Assembly (NCBI GenBank): GCA_963082975.1
Contig: OY720348.1
Coordinates: 61,281,719 to 61,345,718 of the forward strand
Source: Labia minor
Lineage: Eukaryota > Arthropoda > Insecta > Dermaptera > Spongiphoridae
Direction of reading: 5' to 3'
DNA length: 64,000 nt
Shown: positions 48,401 to 60,182 of the stretch, in pieces
Numbering within the stretch: the stretch's first letter is position 1
Layout: each line of letters starts with the position of its first letter
Translations under genes and position numbers: made by a program
The notes under the pieces: model-generated
What the model saw: the letters and a program-made list of their open reading frames with translations, nothing else
What the model was told of the DNA's origin: nothing
Database searches by the model: none

Positions 48401-49297
48401 TATAATATATATTCATAACTATTAAATTTGTGTATATAAATTATAAAATAAACAATTAATTTCAGAAACAATTGTTCTTTCTATTGTATATGTATTGAAA
48501 CTAAAATAAGATTTTATTAAATTATTTTTTAGGGTTATATAATTAATATGATTGGTATATTATTTATAGAAACATGCACCCCACATATATTAGAAAGATA
48601 TCGTTTTATATTTCATTCAACATTTTCTACATTCAAAATATAATAAGAAAAAATGTAAATAAAATGAATATTAAGGTGTGATATGCACTCCATTAAATGA
48701 TGGATGTACCTATGCAATTAAATTAATCATTAAACTATAAAATAATGATATACAACTAAGAATAAGGGAAGAAACAATCGAAATTAAGAATTTCTAGTTT
48801 TTAAGTTTTCTCGAATGAAAACAAAATAAATTAAGAATTTTAAGTTTTTTTTTTTTTGTATTCAGGATATGATATAATATTCATATGTAGAAAAGAAAGA
48901 AAGTAAAAACGAAGATTTATTTATTATTTTAATAAAACCAGATTCAAAGGACATTAAAAAAGATCTTAGACGGTGAAATATTTTAATGGCTACATGAATC
49001 GTCCTTAAAGCCATTTGAAGGTGCAAATAAAAAGATAGACAGTTATAAAAATGCTATTGTACCCAAGGATACGATTATGAGTTGGCAATTTGCACAATAT
49101 TAAAAATTTCTCAAGGTCTATAAACCATATCTTGCTAAAAATCTACACAAATCTTGGAGATGTATATATAATTGAAACTTTACTAAGAATAAAGAAAAAT
49201 TTTTTTTTTTTAATTTATTTTATATTTTTCTATGAAATTGGTATAAATGCTTTTATAAATATAACAAAATAAAATTTAAGGGTTAGAGGGAGACACG
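48401..49297. other. Unique AT-rich DNA
   Basis: No gene recognised. Confidence 0.5.
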
Positions 49298-49570
49298 AAG
49301 GCGCCACAGGGTGAGAGATTAGCGTATCTGGCTCACATTCTCGTGGTCGCGGGTTCAAGTCCTGGGGCTGGCAAGGGAATTTCTCTAACTGTGGCCTATG
49401 GGACGGAGTTAATCCAGCCTCTGGGATTCAACTTTGGGAAGCTACTTGATAAAAAGTAGCACCTCCGATCAAGAAAATCAAGGTAAAGGTTGATAGGACC
49501 CGTTCTACTGATCATAGGACACCTCATTGATATAACCGACTTGATAGGCATTGACCTTGCGTAGGACGTC
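49298..49570 (+). mobile_element. tRNA-derived SINE with best A and B boxes (copy 4)
   Basis: Starts AAGGCGCCACAGGGTGAGAG; A box TTAGCGTATCTGG (49319-49331) and B box GGTTCAAGTCC (49352-49362) fit RNA polymerase III type-2 promoter consensus closely and are spaced as in a tRNA gene. The conserved body follows to GCGTAGGACGT, after which the usual ACAAAAGTCAGAGGTTTT tail is absent. A LINE fragment begins about 70 bp downstream. Confidence 0.92.
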
Positions 49571-49637
49571 AGAATTAGAAAGCGAGACACGTGGTTTGTA
49601 TCGGTGAAGAGAAATATTTTTGAAAAGTTTATATAAA

Positions 49638-49796
49638 GGAAAACCAATGAGGAAACGACTTTTGGCTAGGTCAAGGATACTTTGGACTGATAATCTAAAG
49701 GAATTGAAGGATGATAGAAATGTTGTGAAGGTAACTAAGGATAGGAACAATTTGAGGAATGTATTGCTCCTTTGCGTTCACTCGGTTGAGGAATAA
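49638..49796 (+). mobile_element. Non-LTR retrotransposon C-terminal fragment, second lineage
   Basis: The frame GKPMRKRLLARSRILWTDNL then 'KELKDDRNVVKVTKDRNNLRNV' and a stop is a divergent form of the same C-terminal domain (GKRPLGRPRTRW...DRDTWRNVV) seen in the other LINE fragments. It is open for 52 codons. An AT-rich TAAATAAATA-type tail follows. Confidence 0.75.
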
Positions 49797-50965
49797 GATA
49801 AATAAATATGATATGGAATTTTTTAAATTATTTATTTATTTATCATATAAAAAAAAATTAATTAGAAAATGATTGATTTTATAAGATCCATATGAAAGTA
49901 TTTATATTTATTTTTTTTTCAAGATGTGGAAAAAATAGGAAATATCATTGGACTGTTTTATTTATTTATTTATTTTTGCTTGTAATGCCATCATGAATCA
50001 AATATGCAAAGCCATTGACAAGAATACTAAATAATTTCTGGTTATTTATATTGATTTCCACACATTTCATTCAAATCTATAAAACATACTACTTAGATAT
50101 TTAGAAAAACCCTATTTTATAATTATATTTTCTAGATTATTATTATTATAAAATATTAAATATATATAATGAATTGAAACAGAAAATGGCTAGATTAGAT
50201 TAAAGGGATCAACGTTCTGGCTGTTAATGACGTGTACTTCACTTAATGTTATAAAGAGATTAGCGAAGCGAACATTTCAAGGTTCGAGGGTGGGGACAAC
50301 GCGATCCTGTTCTAAAATAAATAAATCATCCGAGTGAAAATTTTCACTTAAAGTTTTTAATATTATTCTTTTGGATTTTGTTACGAATATTTGATCGACA
50401 ATTGACAGAGCAAAATCAAAAAAAGCTTCTTCATCTGCCAATCAATGGGAAAGTGAAAATAAACGAGGAGGAGGGGGAGGAGGAGGAGGAGGCAATATTA
50501 TTATCCAATCGAGGATGTCAAATGATTATCAAATGACAAAATATCATTTGTAACGTTTGAGGAATTCCAACATAAAATTGTACGATCCACCCACCCCATC
50601 CCCTACCATTCTCGATCATTAGAAGCAGTTAGCTTATTCCTTTGCTATGTAATTAATTATTGTCAGTTGTATTCAATTTCTATGTAGTTGGTAAATGATA
50701 ATCATAAATTGTACTCTCTTGTCCTTAAGCTCACTGAATCTAATCTTATCTTACCAATTAAGATCGTTTAGATGCTAACAGAATTAAATGTCGTTTAGTC
50801 CCAATTGACAGATAAATAGTTTGGTTCATTTTTCTTAAATAATAAAATATTAAAAAAAAACAAATAAAAACTGGAATGAAACATTGGAATTATAAATGAA
50901 ATATATATTCAAAATTGAACTATTTTTATAAATTAATTATTTTTTATAAAACAATTATTTTGTCG
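49797..50965. other. Unique AT-rich DNA with (GGA)n
   Basis: (GGA)n at about 50466-50492. No gene recognised. Confidence 0.5.
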
Positions 50966-51355
50966 GTTGTATTATATGGGTGTGAGGCATGGTCTATGAC
51001 CTTAGGAGTCGAGAGTATTTGAGAATAGGATTATTCGAAGCATTTATAGGCTAAAGAAAGATGAGAGAACCGATGAATAGCGAAGATAGTATAACGAGGA
51101 GTTGCATGATCTCTATGCATCTCCAGACATGTGATGGGAACGTGACTAGAATGAGAGAGGAAAGAAAGAATGGCGAAAAATATATTGGTCGGGAGACCGA
51201 TTGGGAGATCAAAGACGCGGTAGGTGGGCAATCTACAATTGGACGTGAGAGAGATGGGAGAGGGTAGGAGTTGGATGGTTGTGGATCAGGATACTTGGAG
51301 AAATGTGGTTTCTGCGGCCAAAAACTTTCGAGTTCCGTAGCATCACAGAGTTAGA
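50966..51355 (+). mobile_element. Non-LTR retrotransposon, longest C-terminal fragment (copy 3)
   Basis: Across three frames the plus strand retains 'VVLYGCEAWSMT' (about 50970-51000), 'RIIRSIYRLKKDERTDE' (51025-51080), 'ELHDLYASPD' (51103-51130), 'GDRLGDQRRGRW' and 'GVGWLW.RILGEMW' forms of the C-terminal region, ending at TTCCGTAGCATCACAGAG. Several frameshifts and stops are present, so it is a pseudogene. It extends about 140 bp further 5' into the post-RT region than the other copies. Confidence 0.85.
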
Positions 51356-51859
51356 ATTATTTATTATGTATTTATTCTAGTTTAAACTCTTTACAGCCAC
51401 TCTAAAAGTTTTAGTATTTATTTATTTTATTTATTTATTACTTGACTAGTAATTGGATGAAATAGTCGATACAATCTGAACGTAGGGGCTCATAGTCTGG
51501 GATGTATATTTTCTAAACTTGAAAAATAAAAATAATCATCCGGATTTAAAATTATATATATATAAACAAAAGTAAGAATCGATTAAAGAGTTATTTTTTA
51601 AAAAATAAATATAAATTAAGAAAACAAAAAAAAAAAAAAAAACTAGCTAAAAATACCAAAATTTCATTTGTTTTTCTTTTCAAAGTATACAAATATAAAT
51701 AATGAATTTTTGTAATTTTTTTTTTTTTATTTTATTTTATTATTATTTTTTTCTCTCCATGATTTGATTATTTATCCGATTATATTTAATAGAATAATAA
51801 TAATAATAATAATAATATTGTGTCGATGGTGAATGTATCTATTAGTGTATGTGTACGTG
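51356..51859. other. Unique AT-rich DNA with (TAA)n
   Basis: (TAA)n at 51797-51817. Nothing else recognised. Confidence 0.5.
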
Positions 51860-51980
51860 TAGTGTTGGGCGGATTCGATTATGTAGATTACATTGAAGGA
51901 AAACGTTTCCTGAAGGCATTTTAGTTGAATACTTTACGCCGGCGGGAAAACGCTCTCCGTGATCGAATCCTGCAACACTA
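51860..51980. mobile_element. Possible small hAT-type MITE
   Basis: Inverted ends TAGTGTTGGGCGGATTCGAT and ATCGAATCCTGCAACACTA (about 17 of 20 matching) 121 bp apart. No convincing 8-bp duplication flanks it, so this remains a TIR-only call. Confidence 0.45.
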
Positions 51981-53274
51981 CGGGTGCATATTTTTTTTTT
52001 TGCAAGCGTTCCTTTTTTTTTTTTTTACTTGCGTCTCAAGGCATTGGAATACGGACACGAAAGGGAGAAAAAGAAAGAGAGTTGTCTATTGTCCCCAATT
52101 GGTGCGACATTCCATACAAAAAAACAAAAAAAAAAAAAAAAAAACAAATGTAATTTCAAATTTGTAAACAAATTCGTTTCATTTCCATTGGAAAGAATTA
52201 ATTAATTCGGAGTGGCGCTCCCACCTCCCCCAACACATTTTCCGTCACATGTGGTGTAGGATCTTATCTAAATTTGCAACTTTATCATAATACAGTTGTT
52301 GAAAAGAATTTAATTTCAAGTCTAATTTGCATTTTAATTACAACAATCATTTACACAAATTAAACCCGGTCGGTGTTATTTTCTAATATTTCTGTAGTTC
52401 AAAAGTCACTGTTCTCTCATCAACTTTACATTTTCGTTTATTTTTCTTATAAAGCAAAATAATATTTTTAATTAACAATCAAATAAATATTTTAAAGTTA
52501 AAAAAACGTGAAATTAAAAAGTTTAAATACTTTAAAATCTATAATCCCAAAAAAAAAACAATAAGATTCGAAAAGAATTAAAATTAATTAAGATTACAAT
52601 CGTTATTAGATAGTAAAAGAGTAACATTCATTTGAAATATCATTATCAAAGAATATTAAAATTAAATCAAACGATGATTTTGTTAATGAGAAAACAAACT
52701 TAAATCTAAGCCGTGGTCCATGATTTTAAAGGAGGAAGAAGGGGATTATTAGACAATCATACATAACAAATACAAAAGTACAAATTGAATAAATGATTAG
52801 TTGTTTTTTTTATTTTTGTATTATAATTATCATTCACATATCGCGTAATTGCTTTCCATTTTATTTCTAAAATAATTATAATTACCATTTTGGACAAGCC
52901 GTTACAAATAATATGATCTCCTTGCCGGATGGAAAATTAATAACTTCTCTCGCACGTTTTTATAGCAATTCAATTGTGTCCAGGGAAATCGGACTCGCCA
53001 CCCTTCATTAGTCTGTCATCAACCCTCGAATTCGATTTATACGAATTTAATATTATTTATTAACAGATTTTGTATTATTATTATTATTATTATTATTATT
53101 TTATTATACTTATTATCTTTATAAACGTGACAATCGAATTATGTTATATATTTGAATCGATCAATTTATAAGATTATAGGAATATAATAGAAATGCAAAC
53201 TGATCCGTCATTTTTTTTAAAGATATAAGGACATTGCACGACTTTGTTTAGTGAACAGAAGTCAGTTTTCAATA
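51981..53274. other. Unique AT-rich DNA
   Basis: Three overlapping plus frames at 51925-52205 are driven by T and A runs. (ATT)n at 53078-53102. No gene supported. Confidence 0.5.
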
Positions 53275-53438
53275 ATAATTAGAAAAATTACAAAACTTCG
53301 TTCGAGAAGCACCAAAACTTGCTTATCAATATTTTTGATAACAAATTAATTATTTATCTATTTTTTGATAAAATAAAATTTCAAAAATCATTAAATAAAT
53401 CAAAAAATAAAAATAGATATATCTTTGTCTATCGATAT
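53275..53438 (+). repeat. Left ~165-bp direct repeat flanking palindrome
   Basis: Repeats in the same orientation at 54008-54178 (ATAATTAGAAAAATYACAAA, 'CACCAAAACTTG', 'ATCAATATTTTTGATAACAA', 'AGATATATC', 'TCTATCGATAT'). Confidence 0.85.
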
Positions 53439-53442
53439 TTTT

Positions 53443-54001
53443 GGTAATTGTCCAGATTAGTTGTCATGTCATGGATTTGGATGAAACTTTGTTAGTGGAT
53501 TCCTTTTTTAATTCCAAAGAAACTTTCCTTATTCAATATTTTTCGGTCTCTTCTAGATAAATAAAGATTTTTTAAGTTTGACAAATTAGCTGATTATGAA
53601 TGTCGAAATGTGCATCCATTAAGTAATGTTTTATTGACTACTTCACTAATTATTCACTTATTCACTAATTTTCGGGGTTTTTTTTTCGGTTCGGTTTGGA
53701 TTTAGGAAATTAATTTAATTAATTATTTTTTTAATTTTTCTATATCCCAACCGAACTAAAAAAGAACTCAGAAAATTAATGGAACCCTCTGCTAGTCAAA
53801 TGAATAAAACATGGTAGCTAAATAGAATATCAATGAATTTATTATATTTAATAATTTATATATATTTAATAATTTTTATCCTGTAAACAAGAAACGACCC
53901 GAAAAAATTGCATAAGGAAAGCTTTTTTAGAATTAACGAAAGAATCCACTAGCAAAATTTCACCCAAATCCATAACATGACAACTAATCAGGACAATTAC
54001 C
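53443..54001. mobile_element. Long palindromic (foldback) element P, copy 1
   Basis: 559 bp built of two inverted arms of roughly 260 bp. The left begins GGTAATTGTCCAGATTAGTT, the right ends AACTAATCAGGACAATTACC. Arm blocks such as GGATTTGGATGAAAC and AACTTTCCTTAT are also found at 56872-57392. The arms are imperfect, and their inner segments differ (TTCACTAATTATTCACTTAT on the left against CTCTGCTAGTCAAATGAATA on the right). No coding content. Direct repeats bracket it. Confidence 0.8.
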
Positions 54002-54007
54002 TCATTT

Positions 54008-54178
54008 ATAATTAGAAAAATCACAAAACTACTCGAGAGCCACCAAAACTTGTTTATCAATATTTTTGATAACAAATTAATAATTTATCAATTTTTCGTT
54101 AAAAATCTTTAAATAGTTTAATCTAAAAATGTAGGAAAATAAAATAAATATAGATATATCTCTATGTCTATCGATATA
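54008..54178 (+). repeat. Right ~165-bp direct repeat flanking palindrome
   Basis: Same-orientation counterpart of 53275-53438, with scattered substitutions and small indels. It ends in TCTATCGATAT followed by (TA)n to about 54195. Confidence 0.85.
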
Positions 54179-54195
54179 TATATATATATATATAT

Positions 54196-54823
54196 TCGTA
54201 TTCTATTCAAAAAGTAATCGATATTTCAAATCCAACATGAACAAAGTATATGTTATTAAATTTTAAATCAATGGTGGATTGTTAATTAAATTTTCTTAAT
54301 GAATTCAATATCAGATGTAAAACTTTATCATTAAAAATAAATAAATATTTTTTATTAATAAACAAGAAAATTCACTAAAATATATTTATATTATATAAAA
54401 AAAAAAATATTAAATATAAATTAGTAGATCTAAACTATTCTTATAATACAATTTCTAAACAATTGATAGTAAACTAATAATAGAAAATTTATTGGGATAA
54501 TTGTTTATTGAATTCAGGAGGAATCAATTATGATTGATTAACCTGGACAAAATTGATAAGGGATTTAACCGTCGGCAATTGTTATAGCATCCAACATTAT
54601 TGTAATATCAATTTTCTATGAGCTGAATTGTTTTAACTGTCAATCGAATTAAAAACTTTATCAACGAATTTAATCTAAAATATATTTGAAAAAACTAAAC
54701 TAATAGCTAAATTTGTTATTGTTATTTATATTAGGGTTGATAAAAATGAACTGGATAATATATATATATATATATTTGTTCGTTTTGTTTTCAGTGAAAG
54801 TTTTTATTATTTTGAGAAATAAT
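54196..54823. other. Unique AT-rich DNA
   Basis: No gene recognised. Confidence 0.5.
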
Positions 54824-55007
54824 TTCCGTGTTATTTTTACTTCTAATTGTGAGATTTAGGTCTGAACATTTCTGCACCCATTTTGGTAAAAAAAATTCCC
54901 CTCTAAATAAACTCTCCTGAAAATGGGGTCATAATGGTCACCGAAACGTCACAATGGTCACCGAAACGTCAAGACCCATATCTCATAATTAAACGTTGAA
55001 ATTATTT
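54824..55007 (+). mobile_element. Foldback MITE, family F, with 20-bp tandem repeat
   Basis: Inverted arms: TAATTGTGAGATTTAGGTCT on the left and AGACCCATATCTCATAATTA on the right. Inside, ATAATGGTCACCGAAACGTC (54931-54950) is repeated at 54951-54970 with one change. A one-armed relative lies inverted at 48296. Confidence 0.75.
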
Positions 55008-55228
55008 GTGATAATATTATGTATAAATACTTTTTAGATTATTCATAGTAAATGGAATTTGTTTTTAAATTATTAAAGCAGAGAGTTTAAGAGAAAAAAA
55101 AGTCTTATATAATACAAATATTATTTTTCTTTAAATTTGATGAATTTTTAATATTTTTAAATTATAGTAAAAAAATAATAAAAAAGTTTTTAATATTATT
55201 ATTATTGACCTTCGGTTAAGTATATAAC

Positions 55229-55232
<4 letters not shown>

Positions 55233-55262
<30 letters not shown>
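55233..55262. repeat. (TA)n microsatellite
   Basis: About 15 TA units. A shorter run follows at 55499-55516, beside the Helitron-like fragment. Confidence 0.9.
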
Positions 55263-55263
<1 letters not shown>

Positions 55264-55304
55264 TAAAAATATAACTAAAAATTAACTATTAACTATTCAT
55301 TATT

Positions 55305-55496
55305 TTAAATTAAGAAAAAAATAATAAATATGATTTTTCTTGAGGCTGAAACCAATGGAGATTGATTTTTCTTTATAAAAATTATCTATGCTGTGAATTT
55401 CAAAAAAATCTTTAGAGCGATTTAATATTTCAAAAATAGAAATATATATATATGTATGTATATATATAAATAACAATTTTGGCAAGTATAATAAGA
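55305..55496 (-). mobile_element. Helitron-like family H, 5' fragment (copy 4)
   Basis: The minus strand starts TCTTATTATACTTGCCAAAA after an A, and continues through 'AAAATCGCTCTAAAGATTTT' to TTTCAGCCTCAAGAAAAATC, matching the first 190 bp of copies at 13233, 23069 and 35741. The 3' two thirds are absent. Confidence 0.6.
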
Positions 55497-55516
55497 TAAT
55501 ATATATATATATATAC

Positions 55517-56871
55517 TTTTGAAAAGTAGGTGTAAATTAATATAAGATGATCATATTCAAAAAATAATTTGAAAATTATTTCATAGACCTGTGAGGTGTT
55601 ACCAAATATTAATTAAATAGACCGTAATAGACCTGCATACCGGACAGGTAGACAAAAGGAGATTTAAATAATTTAAGGGAAGCATAAATTAGATCAAATC
55701 AATATTCCAACAAATAATTCGTATTTGTTTTGTAATACTACTAAAACGGAATAAGTAATTATTTATTTACTTGTAATTAATCCCACTGATGAACAACTTA
55801 AACGCTTTGATAGTAGTAGTGAGCTAAATATTATATCTCTCCAGTGGGGCTCGTACCTCCACCACATTCCTAGTAAATTTTCAGGTGAATATTTTAGTAT
55901 CTATCACATTGCATGGCAAACTGGGCTCCAAGGGAAAACAAAAGTTACAAAAGAATAGCAAATAAATAATTAATTATCTGATTGAGAAAATACAAGAAAA
56001 TTTGCCAATGGTTAGAGGAAATGGGGAGTTGGTTAATATTTTAAGATTTTTTTTTTTTTTTTAATAATTGAATAATGGATTGATTGGTGCCTTTGATCCC
56101 CTGAACCAATAATGTCACTTTCGATTTTCTGAAAGTTGAGATATTTTCAAATAGTTACTGATGATTTTACATAAAAAATAAGATAGAAAAAAAAAATAAA
56201 AAAATAAATAAAAAATAATTAAATTAATACGCATGACTGTTCATTTTCTATGCTTCTAAAGATGGTCCGAGAATTTATTTTATTTTTTATTTTTTTTTTA
56301 ATTTCCTCTTGAAAGAGACAGAAGGAATCTTTTATCAAAATGCATTCCCCTTTTTAAGAGTTTCTTATCAGTGTTCATAGTCTGCCCTTTTGGCGGCCGT
56401 TGTCCAGAGGTCGAGATCGAAATCTCGAGATCCTCACTAAGAGGAAAGTTAAAATTTGATCAAAAAAAAAAGTTCTGTCTCACACATACAAACATATATA
56501 CAAGTAGGAACAAAAAAGTTCCTTAAAAAAAAAAAAGAAACTCAGAGAAGATTTAAACTTCTATCACGAAATCCAGAAGGGAAGAATGAAAGTATTTTCT
56601 TTGAAAGAAACACAAGCTCTTTTTCTAATTTTTATTGAAAATATTAGTTCATTTCATAATTGGATTGGTTTCAAGAAAATAATCACTTTGTTTCATGAAA
56701 ATCCTGAAATAAATGGAAAAAGAATGGTGTTTATCTAAGGAACCACTCAGTAAAATTGTTGAACAAAGTACAAATACATAGAAATCTTGTAATTCTTTAT
56801 AATATAATCTCCCACCATTTCATAGAATAGAATAGAAAATAAAAATATTTATTTTCTTTAATATCAATTTT
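55517..56871. other. Unique AT-rich DNA
   Basis: Poly-T and poly-A runs near 56047-56062 and 56525-56536. No gene recognised. Confidence 0.5.
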
Positions 56872-57392
56872 GGTAATTGTTTACAAAACGCATAGCTTCA
56901 GGGATTTGGATGAAACTTTGCCAGTGGATTCGTTTTCTAATTCCAAATAAACTTTCCTTATGCAATATTTCAGTCTCTTCTAGTTTATGAGATAAAAATT
57001 ATTAAATTTTGTATATAAATTCATTGATATTCTATTTAGCTATAATGTTTTATTCATTTGGCCAGCAGAGGGCATCACTAATTTTCGGTTTTTTTTAGTT
57101 CGGATTGGATATATGAAAATTAAAAAATTAATTAATTAAATAATTTTTCTATATCGAAACCGAAAATTAATGAATAAGTGAATAATTAGTGAATTACTCA
57201 ATAAAACATTATTAAATGGCTGCTCATTCATAATGAGTTTATCTGACACACAAACTTTAATAATTTTTATCTCTTAAATTAGAAGAGACCGAGAAATATT
57301 ATATAAGGAAAGTTTATTTGGAATTAAAAAAGGAATCCACTGGCAAAGGTTCATCCAAATCATTGAACCTTCCCGTTTTGTAAACAATTACT
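56872..57392. mobile_element. Long palindromic (foldback) element P, copy 2
   Basis: 521 bp with arms GGTAATTGTTTACAAAACG and CGTTTTGTAAACAATTACT. It is in the opposite orientation to copy 1: GGCCAGCAGAGGGCATCACT lies in the left arm here, and its counterpart in the right arm there. Arm blocks AACTTTGCCAGTGGATTC and AACTTTCCTTATGCAATAT are shared. It lacks the direct-repeat flanks of copy 1. Confidence 0.8.
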
Positions 57393-58255
57393 AATATTTC
57401 ATAAATATCCCCGTTTTCATTAAAAAGTATCTGTCTGAGCTAAATATTTTTTACAATATGTATACGAATATATACATATATACAAATGAAAAGAAATAAT
57501 TAAAATGGCATATTGTTTATGTTATCTGGTGAGTAAGACGAAGAGCCAAGCCGGAACCCGTGAAGAGTGAGATGTGATCGCTGTTCGACCCAAGTCAGCT
57601 ATCCAGAAGGGCCATTTGTACTTGTCATTGAAGACAACTGAATAGAAACGAAATCCCCAGTCTAAACGGAGAGAAATCATGTTGAATTTATTTATTTATT
57701 TAATTCAGAAATTAATATCAATTATTTCGCAAATTCTATATATAGAAGTGGAATCGAATCAAGTGAAGATTTCATTAAGTAAATTAAGTAACCATAATGA
57801 AATTTTACAATTCGTAAAGAGAGTAAAACAACCATAACTATTAGGATGACGATAGTCTTTAAAAAATGGCTGCCTCAGAACTAGGTAGCAGAATTGTGTA
57901 CTTTTTCTTATTTTTCATTAAAAAATACGGACATTGGAAGCTTATGATGAGCAAATAAAATTCTGCAATGAATAATGAACTTGATTAATTAATTCCGGAA
58001 TAAGCAATGAATTTGGGGATTTTTATTCGTTATTCGATTAAAAGAAATAAGATGGTTTTTCTCGACTTTGAAAAATTCCCAATGACTTAGTTTCCATTTC
58101 TTCATATAGATTATACATATATATAAAATAAATAATTCATAATAGAGATTGGCATCTTTTGGCAAGTAGGTTTTATATCGTTCTACGTTTGCCAGGAAAT
58201 TTTTTTTTATTTGAACGACGAAGAGACTAAATAATTTTTTCAGTAATGTCTACAC
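57393..58255. other. Unique AT-rich DNA
   Basis: No gene recognised. Confidence 0.5.
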
Positions 58256-58531
58256 CAGTGATTCTCAACCACTTTTGTGTGCCACAAGATTTTCAAAATG
58301 TGCCGCCAAATTTTACAAATGTAAAGTTCAAATTAAGAAAAAGTACTTATTTATTTTATATGTATGTAAAAAAAAACGGTAAAAATGTTTTTGTGATCAG
58401 GCTCTTAAACATTTTCGATTTTTCAATATGGCTCTAAGTATGATTATTACACTTATCATTTTCTTTGTGTGCCGCCAAATTTTTAAACCGTTAAAAGTGT
58501 GTCGCGGTAAAAAAAAGGTTGAGAATCACTG
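58256..58531. mobile_element. hAT-type MITE, CAGTGATTCTCAACC family (copy D)
   Basis: 276 bp with ends CAGTGATTCTCAACC and GGTTGAGAATCACTG, and a perfect 8-bp duplication GTCTACAC (58248-58255 and 58532-58539). Internally it keeps GATCAGGCTCTTAAACATTT but lacks about 130 bp present in copy B. Confidence 0.95.
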
Positions 58532-58620
58532 GTCTACACCTTTCAGTAACAAAGAAGTTCGAAATGAGGTAGTAAAAAAGAACCAAAGACGATATATACT
58601 TGATTTATTTAAATCAACTG

Positions 58621-58654
<34 letters not shown>

Positions 58655-60182
58655 TTTACTATATTATTGTTTAAATGGGAAATGAAAATTTAGTAGATGA
58701 AAAAAATGGTTCAGTTTCTCGTAAGGGTGGTCTCAGCATTTCATTCTCAGACAGAAATGCTTCTCTTTCTTACTCTGCAACATCCTCCTCTTGTATGTTT
58801 TTTTTTTTGTTTTTAATTTGTAATGGTAAAAAATATTCAAACACAGTGATTTTATTTTCATTTTTTTTTTTTTTTGTTAAAGAACGCAGTATTCAAAATA
58901 TTCATACTTTTAGGGGTGTCTGTGTGTGTATGTGTTTGTGAATGTGCTATTTAATTCCACTCCCTTGCCGGAATAAAATAATATCGGGAAAAAAGGTGGC
59001 AGCCCCCTGGGAGCAAACAACTAGTAAAGTGAAGGTGGGGTGAGGAGAGGGCATGGATAGGAATATATCGAGTTTTCCGATAGGCGATAAAAGCTGAGAA
59101 GATGAGGTGAGGAAATTCTGTATGCAAATTCGATTGAATTAAATCAGATAGGACACAACCTGTTAAGAATTTTGAAGTATGCCAAAAATTTATCGTCGAA
59201 GAAATTTGACTCCGGTGAAATATGGTGAGACACAGGCACTGACTCACAGCCAATTATGCTAAACCGACTGCAACTCATGCCTACGATGGAAATGAAATAA
59301 TTTCCAAGGTAGAGGAATTGAATTGAAAAAAAGAAAAAAAAAAAAATAATAATAAATGAATAAAAAAAAAAAACGATTTGGAGGCTGGTTTTTCTCATCG
59401 GTTGCCTTTCAGAGAAGAAACAGACGACCGATCAAATTTAGTATTTAGGCAGAGGAAGCCGAGCAAGACAAAGAAATGGACAGCGGGGAAAAACGACCGA
59501 ACATTCCAAAGCAATATCAAATTACATTACTTTATATTATAAATTGTGTGTTGGGAGAACAAAATGAAACAAAAAAAAATCAAACGAAAGAGAAGAAACA
59601 GGCAAGTAAAAAAAAATTCTGTATTTAAATCGACTCTTATGTCAAGTGATAAAGAGACAAGTGTGGAGAAGAAGGGGGAAAGAAGTTAAATGTTCAAATA
59701 TAAAAATCATATAAGACACCTAATTAACAATATTATAAAATCAAAAATGGATATTTTTTAATGTCACAAAACAACAAACAGGATAATAAAAATTCAAAAT
59801 TGTGTCCTTCGAAAAACATTCAAAAGAATTTTTAGCATTCACATTCTTAAATGTAAATTAAAAACCATATATAATAAAAATAAATAAATTGATCCATTTT
59901 AGATGTGTATTCATCTATTACCCTATTATATCATTCGTGGTAAAAATTTAGAAAAAATAAGATTTGAGTTTGAACTAATCTATCAATCTCTGTGACGTCT
60001 ATGAACTGGAAATTTCTTGTCTCGAACAATCCCATTCCTACAACCATTCCTAACCTGAACCAGATACGTCCGGCCTTTATCTTCCTGACCGCTTAACCCA
60101 TCCTTGTTCCACCATCGGTCCTTTCCCAATTGGTGCTCTTATAATTCTTAATATAATTTATTAATTGAGTTTTCTTATAAAT
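58532..60182. other. Unique DNA with (TA)n tract
   Basis: (TA)n at about 58623-58652. Frames of 85-100 codons (58428-58941 plus; 58951-59398 minus) are repeat- or T-run-driven or unrecognised. No gene supported. Confidence 0.5.

Noticed and set aside
49319-49362. A genuine tRNA gene
   Set aside because: A and B boxes fit, but no cloverleaf with paired acceptor stem could be formed, and the sequence continues into a repeated SINE body.
53081-53102. Regular short repeats as a CRISPR array
   Set aside because: These are simple (ATT)n microsatellites with no spacers. All other regular repeats in the window are also simple sequence or tandem units.
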